Notes: generated by a model from the sequence alone, not told the origin. Shown: positions 23,182 to 30,454, counted from the first letter of the stretch. The stretch: 64,000 nt of DNA from an uncultured Clostridia bacterium (GCA_944368155.1 CALVWW010000001.1:244738-308737); one strand, 5' to 3'. Made by a program: numbers and translations.

Positions 23182-23335
23182 TCGGAACCTCCGGTATTTC
23201 GCCAATCTGACCGAACCATTCCATAATTTGTTCGGTAAACGAAAGTCCGTTTATGCTGCCGGCTATCAGCACCGCAATAACAAACACCAGAGCGGCTATA
23301 AGTATAAAAGTGAATATCTTTCCCATAAATCGCAT
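23174..23335 (-). CDS. 53-aa single-span membrane protein (second coat candidate)
   Basis: Reads MRFMGKIFTFILIAALVFV... , one long hydrophobic helix (residues 6-27), then SINGLSFTEQIMEWFGQIGE and an acidic end (EVPNE). It is short, with a single span and mature-coat size. However, its C-terminus is acidic rather than basic, unlike a classical pVIII, so a minor coat (pVII/pIX-like) is a better analogy. AGAGGTAAATC sits upstream. It overlaps the DUF3846 gene and follows the 625-aa protein gene by 33 bp. Confidence 0.6.
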   Translation of the reverse strand: MRFMGKIFTFILIAALVFVIAVLIAGSINGLSFTEQIMEWFGQIGEIPEVPNE

Positions 23336-23368
23336 GATTTACCTCTTTTTGCGGCCAAAACCGCCGCT

Positions 23369-25246
23369 TTATTTTTTGTTCGCATAATGCTTTACTATGC
23401 AGGTGATAACAAGTCCCGCAAGCGATATCCCCCCGAGCAACGCAATTGTCAGCCAGTCTACCCCGGTGCTTGTTATAATCGGCGGGTCTGCATCGGCGGC
23501 TATGTCTATTGGTGACATTACAACGGGTATTACGGTAGAAACACCGTTCTTTGTAAAAGTCAGGTCTATTATCTCAAAGCCGAGCTGAACCCACATTTGG
23601 GCAAAATAGGAATTTGAATCGACAAAATCATATCCGAATTGCGTTCCTAAAATTGTCCATGTGCCTTTGCCTCGCGTGTATGTCGCGACCTCGTAACTGG
23701 TATAAGCCGACTGGTAATAACGGAACAGATAGACAGTTTCGTCATTGCTCTGCGCCTCGTCATAAAAATCTTTAAATTCTTCGTAATCGGTTTCGTCAAT
23801 ATAAAGATTTTCGCAGGTCGCGGCGGTTGTCTGCTTGAAGTCAGAACCTGAAACGCGCTTTATGGCTGAAATCGTATATGTATTGGTCGCTTCTACATGG
23901 TAGCCGCCGCCTATAAATTGCTGCCATAGGTCTTGCGATATTATTTCGTCTGTAAGCTCAAATGTATCGTCAGAGGTAATGTTTATATCGGTGTATTGGT
24001 CGGCGACTTCGTTGAATAAATCTGCGCTGAACCGACCGTCAACGGCTGTATCTGAGCCGTATGCTTCGGTATACGTTTCAAACCAGCCTTTAATATTTTC
24101 GTTTCTATTACCCACAAGTGCCTCGCCCGGCAGCGTATAATTATCCGCATCGCCGCCTTCCGCTAGAAAGCAGTAAGAAAGGTTGTAAAGGTCGATATCT
24201 GAAGCGGTATATTCGCGGTTGGCGTTGTAGCTCATATAAGAAAAGCCATAAGCCGCATTGTTGAATCCGGCAGACTCGATATATTTTGATGCAATAAGCG
24301 CATATGCAAGCGGCGAGGTGTCGTCGTCTGCGTAAGTAAAGTTGCCGCCGTCTACTGTCTGGCCTAAATATTTGCTTACCGCGGTATAAACCTGGGAGTT
24401 GCCCGTGACAAATATTGGTGAGGTCTGGGCATTCAGCCATGTTGCATGCACAGCTGTCATATCGCCGTAATTTTCAACTATATCGTTAGGGACGGAGAAG
24501 TATACCGAGTGCAGAGTATCTTGCGTATATGCCTCACCGTTGGGTCCCTTAGGTCGGTAGTAAGTAGTGCGCACGTCAAGCGAAAGATAGAGATTGAAGT
24601 TATCCACTACACAGTTAAGCGTACTTTCCGCGCCTTCAAATGCACCGTACCCTGCCGCATAGCCGCTGTATGTGTATATGCTGCCTACTTCGTATTCCGT
24701 AATAACATTGCCGCGCGAAAGTTCTATGCCGACTATCTCATAAACGCGGGAATCGCGGTCGAGATTGGCTAAAAAGTTTGCGCGCTCTTCTGCGGTGAAG
24801 TTGACTTTAAATTTGTAGAAAAGCCCCTCGGCGCCCTGCCTCGTCGAGTAATTCAGTAGCCTGAGCGAGTACTCATTGCTGAGGTTGTTGCCCGACTTAA
24901 GGTGCAGCGCATTTTTGGTTGAGTCAAAATCAAAACCGCCGGGGTTGTAAACATAAACGTAAAGGCCGTAGTTCTCGCGGCCACTATCGTAGTAGGCGTA
25001 GCAGTATTCAACGAAAGCAATTACCATAGGGTCTCCGTTCTCAACATACGGGTAATCTGCAAGGCTGAAATCTTCACCTGCAATCGTGCTGTTTTCCAAA
25101 TCGTCGAGCGGGTCGCTCGTGTCATATGTGAGTGCGGTGTCTGCGCGCGCGGATATATAGGAGCTCGCCGCCGTCGTGAAAAGACAAAAGACAGCCAGAA
25201 CTGCCGCAAAAATGTAAATTGCAATAGTCCTGACTGTCTTTTTCAT
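23369..25246 (-). CDS. Large anchored surface protein, candidate adsorption protein (pIII-like)
   Basis: 625 aa and first gene of the late operon. A signal peptide (MKKTVRTIAIYIFAAVLAVF..., cleavage around SARAD) is followed by about 540 extracytoplasmic residues. These are rich in Tyr, Asp, Asn and Thr, without Cys-rich domains. A C-terminal membrane helix (WLTIALLGGISLAGLVITCI) and a positive tail KHYANKK follow. N-out/C-anchored topology, size and position resemble the filamentous phage host-recognition protein. No LPXTG motif. Sequence similarity to any known pIII is not visible. Ribosome site AAGGAGCC. Confidence 0.7.
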   Translation of the reverse strand: MKKTVRTIAIYIFAAVLAVFCLFTTAASSYISARADTALTYDTSDPLDDLENSTIAGEDFSLADYPYVENGDPMVIAFVEYCYAYYDSGRENYGLYVYVYNPGGFDFDSTKNALHLKSGNNLSNEYSLRLLNYSTRQGAEGLFYKFKVNFTAEERANFLANLDRDSRVYEIVGIELSRGNVITEYEVGSIYTYSGYAAGYGAFEGAESTLNCVVDNFNLYLSLDVRTTYYRPKGPNGEAYTQDTLHSVYFSVPNDIVENYGDMTAVHATWLNAQTSPIFVTGNSQVYTAVSKYLGQTVDGGNFTYADDDTSPLAYALIASKYIESAGFNNAAYGFSYMSYNANREYTASDIDLYNLSYCFLAEGGDADNYTLPGEALVGNRNENIKGWFETYTEAYGSDTAVDGRFSADLFNEVADQYTDINITSDDTFELTDEIISQDLWQQFIGGGYHVEATNTYTISAIKRVSGSDFKQTTAATCENLYIDETDYEEFKDFYDEAQSNDETVYLFRYYQSAYTSYEVATYTRGKGTWTILGTQFGYDFVDSNSYFAQMWVQLGFEIIDLTFTKNGVSTVIPVVMSPIDIAADADPPIITSTGVDWLTIALLGGISLAGLVITCIVKHYANKK

Positions 25247-25262
25247 AACGGAGGCTCCTTTT

Positions 25263-25317
25263 TACCGAGAATATCGGTATTTATCCACATTATACACCGA
25301 GTTATTTTGTAATGCAA
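25263..25317 (-). promoter_or_regulatory. Late promoter with ACCGA operators
   Basis: Minus strand TTGCAT (25312-25317), 17 bp, TATAAT (25289-25294). The palindrome TACCGAGAATATCGGTA (25263-25279) lies just after the start. Further ACCGA half-sites occur at 25296-25300 inside the spacer and at 25324-25328. The latter two continue as matching ACCGA-N4-TTTTGTAA. These are probably binding sites of the divergent repressor. Confidence 0.7.
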
Positions 25318-25379
25318 GTGTTTAACCGAAAAATTTTGTAAAATTTTATCAAATAGTGATTGGAGGGTTAAAATTGCTT

Positions 25380-25742
25380 ATGAATTTAAGAGATTTAAGA
25401 AAAGAATATGGCTACTCGCAGAAGCAAGTAGCCGAAAAGTTAAATATCAGTCAACAGACTTACAGTGATTATGAAAACGGTAAAACAGAACCTGCAACCG
25501 ACACTTTAATCAAAATCAGTAAGCTATACAATGTGAGCTTAGATTATTTGCTTGGGGTGGTTGATGAACTCGGTTCGCCAATTATAACCCCAGAGGAACG
25601 TGCGGCAGGCGTTACTGATACAAAAAAAGTCAGCATCACCCCAATAGAGGACGATATGCTTTATGTGTTCCGCGAAGTGGGCAAAAAGCGCGGCGAGGCA
25701 GCTCAGCGTGCCATAGTTGAAATGGTCGAAAAAATGCTATAA
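25380..25742 (+). CDS. Cro/CI-family repressor of the prophage
   Basis: 120 aa. HTH_3 domain at residues 1-60: MNLRDLRKEYGYSQKQVAEKLNISQQTYSDYENGKTEPATDTLIKISKLYNVSLDYLLG, a textbook SinR/CI-like unit. The C-terminal half probably dimerises. It is divergent from the late operon with ACCGA operators between them. GGAGGG lies 12 nt ahead of the ATG, and a TTG two codons earlier (25374) has better spacing, so the true start may be there. A hairpin (CCGCTCCCGAAGTTTCGGGAACGG, 25748-25770) follows as terminator. Confidence 0.88.
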   Translation: MNLRDLRKEYGYSQKQVAEKLNISQQTYSDYENGKTEPATDTLIKISKLYNVSLDYLLGVVDELGSPIITPEERAAGVTDTKKVSITPIEDDMLYVFREVGKKRGEAAQRAIVEMVEKML

Positions 25743-25786
25743 AAAAGCCGCTCCCGAAGTTTCGGGAACGGCTTAAAAAAAACTAT

Positions 25787-26167
25787 TCAATTTACTTTGT
25801 GTTCGAGTATCCAGGTAAGCAAGCCTTCGTACTTCATATCGCCGCGAGCCAGGGCAAGCCCTGCTTCAACAACTTCTTCGTTAGTGGCTTCAATCTGGAT
25901 GCCGTTGACTTCGAGGAAAGAAAGGAGCACATACATTCCGATGCGCTTATTGCCGTCCACGAAGGCGTGATTTGAAACAAGCCCCACGCCGAGGCGGGCG
26001 GCCTTTTCTTCCTTGGAAGGGAAAAGCTCCTTGCCGTCAAACGTGGCGTAAGCCGATTCAAGCGCTGAATCTAACAGACCTATATCGCGCACCCCGTCGG
26101 TGCCGCCCGTCACTTCGATGAGCAGCCTGTGCAGAAGTAAAACCTTTTCTTCTGAAAACTTTATCAC
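25787..26167 (-). CDS. doc: Doc-type Fic-fold toxin
   Basis: 126 aa. The Fic/Doc core is NHAFVDGNKRIG (His67, Asp71, Asn73, Arg75, Gly77). It belongs to the Doc group, whose studied member phosphorylates EF-Tu and stops translation. Here the motif has Asp-Gly rather than Doc's usual xA before NKR, closer to AMPylating Fic proteins, so the exact chemistry is open. It starts at GTG overlapping the antitoxin stop by 4 nt. Likely role: plasmid-like stabilisation of the prophage or phage exclusion. Confidence 0.92.
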   Translation of the reverse strand: MIKFSEEKVLLLHRLLIEVTGGTDGVRDIGLLDSALESAYATFDGKELFPSKEEKAARLGVGLVSNHAFVDGNKRIGMYVLLSFLEVNGIQIEATNEEVVEAGLALARGDMKYEGLLTWILEHKVN

Positions 26168-26406
26168 TTTGCAAGCTCCTCGAAGGCGGGGCGATACTTT
26201 TCAAGTATGCGCCTGGCAACGACGTCGATTTTCTCGTCGTCGGAAAGTTCGAGCACAGGGCTATTCTGAATGTCTACCAGCATATAGCGCGGCTTGTTGT
26301 TTTTGAATATGACCACGCTGCCGGCTTTATCGGCTATCCTGGTTGCCTTGGTGAAATTCTGGTTTACTTCCGTAACGGAAAGTATCTGTTCGGTATTTAT
26401 CAGCAT
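26164..26406 (-). CDS. phd: Phd/YefM-family antitoxin
   Basis: 80 aa: N-terminal DNA-binding/dimer part SVTEVNQNFTKATRIADKAGSVVIFKNNKPRYMLVD (Phd/YefM signature), then a toxin-wrapping tail (DEKIDVVARRILEKYRPAF). It neutralises the adjacent Doc toxin and normally represses the pair's promoter. That promoter is a perfect TTGACA-17-TATAAT, with an AATAGCTATT palindrome in its spacer. CGGAGGTG precedes the ATG. Confidence 0.93.
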   Translation of the reverse strand: MLINTEQILSVTEVNQNFTKATRIADKAGSVVIFKNNKPRYMLVDIQNSPVLELSDDEKIDVVARRILEKYRPAFEELAK

Positions 26407-26424
26407 TTTGTCACCTCCGATACT

Positions 26425-26453
26425 ATTATAGCCAAATAATAGCTATTTGTCAA
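26425..26453 (-). promoter_or_regulatory. Promoter/operator of phd-doc
   Basis: Minus strand TTGACA (26448-26453), 17 bp, TATAAT (26425-26430). The spacer holds the palindrome AATAGCTATT (26438-26447), a plausible Phd site. Confidence 0.8.
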
Positions 26454-26538
26454 CCTATATTATATTTTTTAAATGCTTCGAGGGCGCGCATCCACGCGAC
26501 CGAAGGTTGCGCGCGCAGGCGTGCGGGCGCAAAGAGGT

Positions 26539-26566
26539 AATGACTTTTTACGCTTAAAAAGTCATT
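26539..26566. repeat. Large hairpin between phd and integrase
   Basis: AATGACTTTTTA and TAAAAAGTCATT, separated by CGCT. A perfect 12-bp stem, 59 bp before the integrase ATG. It could be a terminator for an upstream transcript or a control element for int. The surrounding 26454-26624 is otherwise non-coding and GC-rich (GCGCGC runs). Confidence 0.5.
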
Positions 26567-26624
26567 AAGTTTTGGCCGCAATTTAAATGTAAAATATTTT
26601 TAGCGCGTACCAAAGGAGCATTTT

Positions 26625-27836
26625 ATGGACAAACAAAAGGTAATTGAGCTTGCCAGCAAGCTGATGCTTGCCGGCATCGACGGGAACGCGGCAGATATTG
26701 CAACTGTTGCGGAAGAGCTTGCCGCCGAGCTTCGGCAATCAGGCAGCGGGAACGAAAGCGGCGAAAATTCGCCGCCCTCTTCGGACAAAGACTATTTTAC
26801 GGGCTTTTTGAAATTTGATAAAACGGAGGTTTCAAAAATGCCTACTAACTTTAAAAAGTACTTCCGTGCAGAAGGATGCACGGTATATTACCGCAAGCGG
26901 GTACGCGGCAAACGCTCGTGCAGTTACGAAGCGCGCTATCGCCGGCACGGTTATAACATTTCAGTGTCCGGCCCTTCGCTCGCAGTGGTCAAAGAGCGCT
27001 TCATCGAAGCGGTGAAGGCCGCCGACGTCGGCGAAGTTATGCCAAGCGTGCCGCGCGGCTTTACCGAGTTTGCTGAATACTACCTCAAAAACTTTTGGTC
27101 GCGCAAGGTCAGCGAACAGACGGCAAGGAACGAAATGGGGCGCTTCAATAACTACCTACGGCCGTACTTCGGCAACACGCCGATTGCGCGCATAACACCG
27201 CTTTCCTGCCAGAAGTTGCTAGATAGCATTTTAGAGCAGGGCAAGGCGAAGACGGCTGCCGAGGTAAAGAGTATGCTCAACGGCATATTCAATATGGCAA
27301 TGCGGCACCAACTGATTAAGTTTAACCCGCTTGACGTCGTGTTCTTCGTAAAGCCGGAGGGAAAGCACGGCAAGGCGCTTTCCCGCGAAGAGGAGCAGAA
27401 GCTGCTTTCCGAAACAGCGGGCACGCCGTTCCAGCTTATGTTTGCTGTCGCACTCTATACGGGGTTGCGGCCCAACGAGTTTAAGACGGCACGCATCAAG
27501 GGCAAAATGATTATTGCCGTAAACAGCAAGCGCAAGAACCGCAACGTGGAATATAAGCGCATACCGATAACGCCGATGCTTCGGCCCTATCTGGAAGGGG
27601 TGAGCGAGCTGAAGTTCTACGTCCACAACAGAATAGGCGAACGGATGCGCGCCATACTTCCGGAACACAAACTGTATGACCTGCGCACGACGTTCTATTC
27701 CAGATGCAAGGAGTGCGGCGTTGCTGAAGATGCGCTGAAAGAGTTCGTTGGTCATTCAGACGGCGCCTTAGCACGCGCTTACACTGATTTGAGCGACGAA
27801 TATCTGCTCAGAGAGGGTGAGAAGCTGAAATATTGA
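26625..27836 (+). CDS. int: Tyrosine-recombinase integrase
   Basis: 403 aa. Catalytic C-terminal domain: Arg in YTGLRPNE (about 281), a Lys-containing beta-turn (SKRKNRNVEYKRI), Arg in YDLRTTF (about 354; the usual His before DLR is Tyr), His in GHSDG (about 377) and Tyr nucleophile in RAYTDL (about 387). An AP2-like arm-binding region (YYRKRVRGKRSCSYEARYRRHG) and a SAM-like core-binding domain precede it. The first 60 residues are an unusual acidic, helical extension. AAAGGAGC precedes the ATG. Its position next to tRNA-Pro fits site-specific insertion there. Confidence 0.93.
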   Translation: MDKQKVIELASKLMLAGIDGNAADIATVAEELAAELRQSGSGNESGENSPPSSDKDYFTGFLKFDKTEVSKMPTNFKKYFRAEGCTVYYRKRVRGKRSCSYEARYRRHGYNISVSGPSLAVVKERFIEAVKAADVGEVMPSVPRGFTEFAEYYLKNFWSRKVSEQTARNEMGRFNNYLRPYFGNTPIARITPLSCQKLLDSILEQGKAKTAAEVKSMLNGIFNMAMRHQLIKFNPLDVVFFVKPEGKHGKALSREEEQKLLSETAGTPFQLMFAVALYTGLRPNEFKTARIKGKMIIAVNSKRKNRNVEYKRIPITPMLRPYLEGVSELKFYVHNRIGERMRAILPEHKLYDLRTTFYSRCKECGVAEDALKEFVGHSDGALARAYTDLSDEYLLREGEKLKY

Positions 27837-27902
27837 GCGATTGTCCCCAATTTTGCCCCCAATTTTGACTACTTAGCGGGGGCAATGCCTTAAAAAACGC
27901 AT

Positions 27903-27944
27903 AAAAAAAGCCCGTTTTTGGGCAAAAAACGCTCAAAAACGGGC
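27903..27944 (-). terminator. Element-supplied terminator for tRNA-Pro
   Basis: 11-bp perfect stem GCCCGTTTTTG/CAAAAACGGGC (27910-27920, 27934-27944), followed on the minus strand by seven T. It lies six bases after the tRNA CCA end, inside the prophage. It replaces the original terminator, now 12 kb away at 15825-15861. Confidence 0.85.
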
Positions 27945-27950
27945 AAAATT

Positions 27951-27973
27951 TGGTTGAGGTGACGGGACTTGAA
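27951..27973. repeat. attR: 23-bp core within tRNA-Pro
   Basis: Right copy of the att core, identical to 15863-15885. It includes the encoded CCA, discriminator, acceptor 3' strand and T-arm part of the tRNA. Confidence 0.9.
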
Positions 27974-28027
27974 CCCACGACCTTCTGGTCCCTAACCAGA
28001 CGCGCTACCAAGCTGCGCTACACCTCA
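27951..28027 (-). tRNA. tRNA-Pro (anticodon AGG)
   Basis: 77 nt with encoded CCA. Acceptor TGAGGTG/CACCTCA, D-arm GCGC/GCGC, anticodon stem TCTGG/CCAGA with loop TTAGGGA, hence anticodon AGG (A34). T-arm GTGGG/CCCGT around TTCAAGT. A34 predicts inosine modification by TadA. Its 3' end is the attachment site of the prophage, and the gene stays intact at the right junction. Confidence 0.93.
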
Positions 28028-28160
28028 ATATCACAGACAGCGATAATTATTATACTTAAAAACAAACGAAATGCCAAATGATTTTACCCTCTTTTTGCAA
28101 AATTTTTAAAATATTTATAATAACACTGCTCTGACTGACTTTTACCCTACAAATTGAATG

Positions 28161-28514
28161 CTATGTAACTTCCAGTCCGATAGCTAAAACACCGAACTTA
28201 TTTTCCTGCTCACGCGTATAGTATTCATACATACTTTCCGCCGCCTCTATCGCGTTCATTTTTTTCATACCTGCGTCGCGCCCTATTTCCGAACTGTATA
28301 ACTGTTCGAATGTTTCAAACCGTCTGAGAAAAGTAACTTTGGTGATTATAAAGCGACTCACATCTTCACGGCAAATAAATTTAATTTCGTCGCCAACTTT
28401 AACCTCGCGTCGTTTTTCATCGAAAAGGCGAACCTCAACGGTCTTTTCACCAGTTGAAATCATATTAAATGGCCTTTCGGCTAGCAGCATTTCAATCAAT
28501 TTACCCATATGCAT
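28161..28514 (-). CDS. ASCH/PUA-like domain protein
   Basis: 117 aa with the ASCH pattern: PFNMISTGEKTVEVRLFDEKRREVKVGDEIKFICRED, then FLRRFETFEQLY. ASCH domains bind or act on modified nucleosides and RNA; the specific role is unknown. No Shine-Dalgarno sequence is visible; ATG 28508 is an alternative start. It is a single gene between two tRNA genes. Confidence 0.78.
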   Translation of the reverse strand: MHMGKLIEMLLAERPFNMISTGEKTVEVRLFDEKRREVKVGDEIKFICREDVSRFIITKVTFLRRFETFEQLYSSEIGRDAGMKKMNAIEAAESMYEYYTREQENKFGVLAIGLEVT

Positions 28515-28638
28515 ATATTAATATATTTCAACAAACTTTGCAACTTAACGCAACAATTTAAAGAAAATATTAAAAAAGTTGCGCGATTATGCTTTTCTTT
28601 TCGAGCAAATTATGGTATATTAACTTAGCTGAATGCAT

Positions 28639-28713
28639 GCAGGTGTCGCCTATCGGTATGGCGTCAGCTTCCCAAGCTGATTCGGGCGGGTTCGACTCCC
28701 GTCACCTGCTCCA
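28639..28713 (+). tRNA. tRNA-Gly (anticodon CCC)
   Basis: 75 nt with encoded CCA. Acceptor GCAGGTG/CACCTGC, anticodon stem TCAGC/GCTGA with loop TTCCCAA (anticodon CCC), T-arm CGGGTTCGACTCCCG, discriminator T. Confidence 0.93.
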
Positions 28714-28944
28714 AACAAAGTCTGCGCAGCGGCAGGCATAAATTACAGGGGACGGGAGTCGAACCCTGAGAGGGAATTTTGCGTTAAACAAACAGCGCAG
28801 TGCGCTGTTTGTAGCAAAATTTGACGAGCGCTTCAGCGCGAAGTCGGTGCATTTATTAAATGCGCTCGCCCGTCACCTGCCCCATTTAAAAGTCTGCATA
28901 GCGGACAAATAACGGCGAGGCCTGCAGAAGCAGGCCTTATGCTT
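28714..28944. repeat. Palindromic element with tRNA-Gly-like fragments
   Basis: No gene. 28751-28766 is the exact inverted copy of tRNA-Gly 28688-28703. 28868-28880 repeats GCCCGTCACCTGC, 12 bases of which match the tRNA-Gly 3' part. Between them is a long inverted repeat: AATTTTGC and GCAAAATT outer arms, AACAAACAGCGCA and TGCGCTGTTTGT inner arms (28775-28822). Then GAGCGC...GCGCTC and GCATTTATTAAATGC hairpins follow. It looks like a small folded repeat element inserted next to, or derived from, a tRNA. Confidence 0.6.
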
Positions 28945-29020
28945 CGAGGCGTAGCGCAGATGGTAGCGCGCTTGGTTCGGGACCAAGAGGTCGTGGGTTC
29001 GAATCCCGTCGCCTCGACCA
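28945..29020 (+). tRNA. tRNA-Pro (anticodon CGG)
   Basis: 76 nt with encoded CCA. Acceptor CGAGGCG/CGCCTCG, anticodon stem CTTGG/CCAAG with loop TTCGGGA (anticodon CGG), T-loop TTCGAAT. Its body closely resembles tRNA-Pro(AGG). Confidence 0.93.
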
Positions 29021-29021
29021 C

Positions 29022-29057
29022 AAAAAAGGGGATGGGCGTAGCTCCTCCCCTTTTTTG
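29022..29057 (+). terminator. Terminator of tRNA-Pro(CGG)
   Basis: AAAAAAGGGGA with TCCCCTTTTTT around GGGCGTAGC, right after the CCA end. Confidence 0.8.
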
Positions 29058-29363
29058 TAATTAAAAGAACAAGTCGGAATTTAAGGTCCCGATGCCAAGC
29101 GCGCTAAAAATTCAGGGGCTCCCCAAAAAGATTGCGAAGCAAAACTTTTGGGGAAGAGGCGGCGCCGCGGCAAGTTACGTTTTGCTACAGCAAAACGTTC
29201 AGAGGCAAGCGTGAGCCGCCGAGGTTCGGGACCAAGAGGTCGTGGCTGACGCGATTGCGCCGTTTGTTAATTATAGCTAAGGCGGGGCGAAAAATTTTAC
29301 ATACCGGGCTATTTAACGAAATGCAAAGTCTGTGGCACATGCAGCTTCACAATGTTATTTATA
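29058..29363. repeat. Intergenic region with tRNA-Pro fragment and palindromes
   Basis: No gene. 29223-29245 is a 23-bp exact copy of the anticodon arm of tRNA-Pro(CGG) (28974-28996), with no other tRNA parts. Two inverted repeats precede it: CTCCCCAAAAAG...CTTTTGGGGA, and ACGTTTTGC/GCAAAACGT. This is probably debris of a tRNA duplication or of a past integration. Confidence 0.6.
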
Positions 29364-30434
29364 CTATTTTGATTTATTTTTTAAATTTGCAAAGTACTTT
29401 GCGTTGTATAAATATGCCTTATCACGCGGTTTTATGGCACCCGCGAGTTCATTATAGTGCTCGGCGGTTTTATGGTCGCCAAGTCTGTCGTAGAGCACGC
29501 AGAGCTGCATAAACGGAACATAGCCGCAGAACTCCTCCTCGCAAAAACCTCCGCCCCTGATATTCTGTGGCAGAGAAGCCGCAGTTTTATACCAAAAAAT
29601 TGCAGTATCATACTCGCCGCGGTTTAAAAACATTTCGCCGAGGGCACAACATGCGCGGCTTTTGGGCAACCCGTACAAAAAAGACTTTGCTGCCCACTCC
29701 TCCGCCTCAGCCTGTTTTCCCGCAGCACTGCAGACCGCCGAAAGATTGAGACAGGCCTCGCACTTGTTTTCAGCCCAGCCTTCGCCGCACAAAAATTCTG
29801 CTAAAACTGCGGCTGCCTCGGTGTTCAGACCGTTGAACATAAGTTCCCGCCCGTAATAAAATTTATCGCGCGGAGTAAGCGCTTTACCTGACGCTATAAG
29901 ATTGCGGTAGATATTCAGGTTGCGCCACCTGTCGCCCTGCTTCACCTTCTTATGGCAGATTTTGGCGTCGGAATAGAGTACTCTGCCACGCATAGCGATT
30001 GCCTCGTGCACGGCGCCCTGCCACGCAAAGCCCGCCGCCCTTCTGAATACCCTCTCGCGGAAATAGGTAAACGTCGGACGGTCGCCGTCGAAGGCGGCGG
30101 CATACAACAGCATAGCCATATCGTAATCTTTCATAATGTCTTTGAGCTCTATGATTTTTTTGCAGTCCTCTTCCTCTATCACGTCGTCGGCGTCAAGCCA
30201 CATGACAAGTTCGCACTCCGCCTTTGAAAAGGAAAGGTTGCGGGCGGCCGAAAAATCGTCGCACCAATCGAAATGATATACTTTATCGGTATAATGTTCG
30301 GCAATCTCTAACGTTTTATCGGTTGAGCCTGTATCGACAATTACTATTTCATCGGCGAAGCTGCCTGCGCACTTTAAACAGCGCGCAAGCACATCCTCCT
30401 CATTTTTTACTATCATACATACGCTTAAGTTCAT
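29364..30434 (-). CDS. Family 2 glycosyltransferase with TPR-like tail
   Basis: 356 aa. GT-A domain at residues 1-180: SVCMIVKNEEDVLARCL, DEIVIVDTGSTDKT, WLDADD (metal/nucleotide-sugar DxD at 81-83), and GAVHEAI. The C-terminal half holds helical TPR-like repeats (KQAEAEEWAAKSFLYGLPKS..., GEYDTAIFWYKTAA...). This layout is shared by SunS-like and other protein or polymer glycosyltransferases, but donor and acceptor are not readable. No membrane segment. It stands alone, without a clear ribosome site. Confidence 0.87.
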   Translation of the reverse strand: MNLSVCMIVKNEEDVLARCLKCAGSFADEIVIVDTGSTDKTLEIAEHYTDKVYHFDWCDDFSAARNLSFSKAECELVMWLDADDVIEEEDCKKIIELKDIMKDYDMAMLLYAAAFDGDRPTFTYFRERVFRRAAGFAWQGAVHEAIAMRGRVLYSDAKICHKKVKQGDRWRNLNIYRNLIASGKALTPRDKFYYGRELMFNGLNTEAAAVLAEFLCGEGWAENKCEACLNLSAVCSAAGKQAEAEEWAAKSFLYGLPKSRACCALGEMFLNRGEYDTAIFWYKTAASLPQNIRGGGFCEEEFCGYVPFMQLCVLYDRLGDHKTAEHYNELAGAIKPRDKAYLYNAKYFANLKNKSK

Positions 30435-30454
30435 AATACTATATAATATGAAAT

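Larger units (their letters stand above)
15863..27973. mobile_element. Integrated filamentous-phage-like (inovirus-like) prophage, 12.1 kb
   Basis: The boundaries are the 23-bp direct repeat at tRNA-Pro. Contents from right to left: tyrosine integrase (+), Phd-Doc pair, repressor (+), then on the minus strand a 625-aa adsorption-like protein and a 53-aa membrane protein. Next come DUF3846, a lipoprotein, two bitopic proteins with matching N-termini, an 82-aa coat-like protein and a Lys-rich protein. Then follow the structured intergenic region, Zot-type ATPase, coiled-coil protein, zinc ribbon and two-winged-helix protein. The Zot motif set is diagnostic of filamentous phages. No terminase, portal, tail, relaxase or VirB4-like gene is present, which argues against tailed phage or ICE. 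Major coat protein and replication initiator are candidates only. Confidence 0.85.

Noticed and set aside
26500..26535. GCGCGC-rich stretch before int as an origin
   Set aside because: No iterons or nick-site-like motif; it is only GC-rich with short dyads.
15863..27973. Reading the element as an integrative conjugative element or tailed prophage
   Set aside because: No relaxase, coupling ATPase, VirB4-like, terminase, portal, capsid or tail gene is present; the ATPase has Zot motifs, not FtsK/TraD ones.
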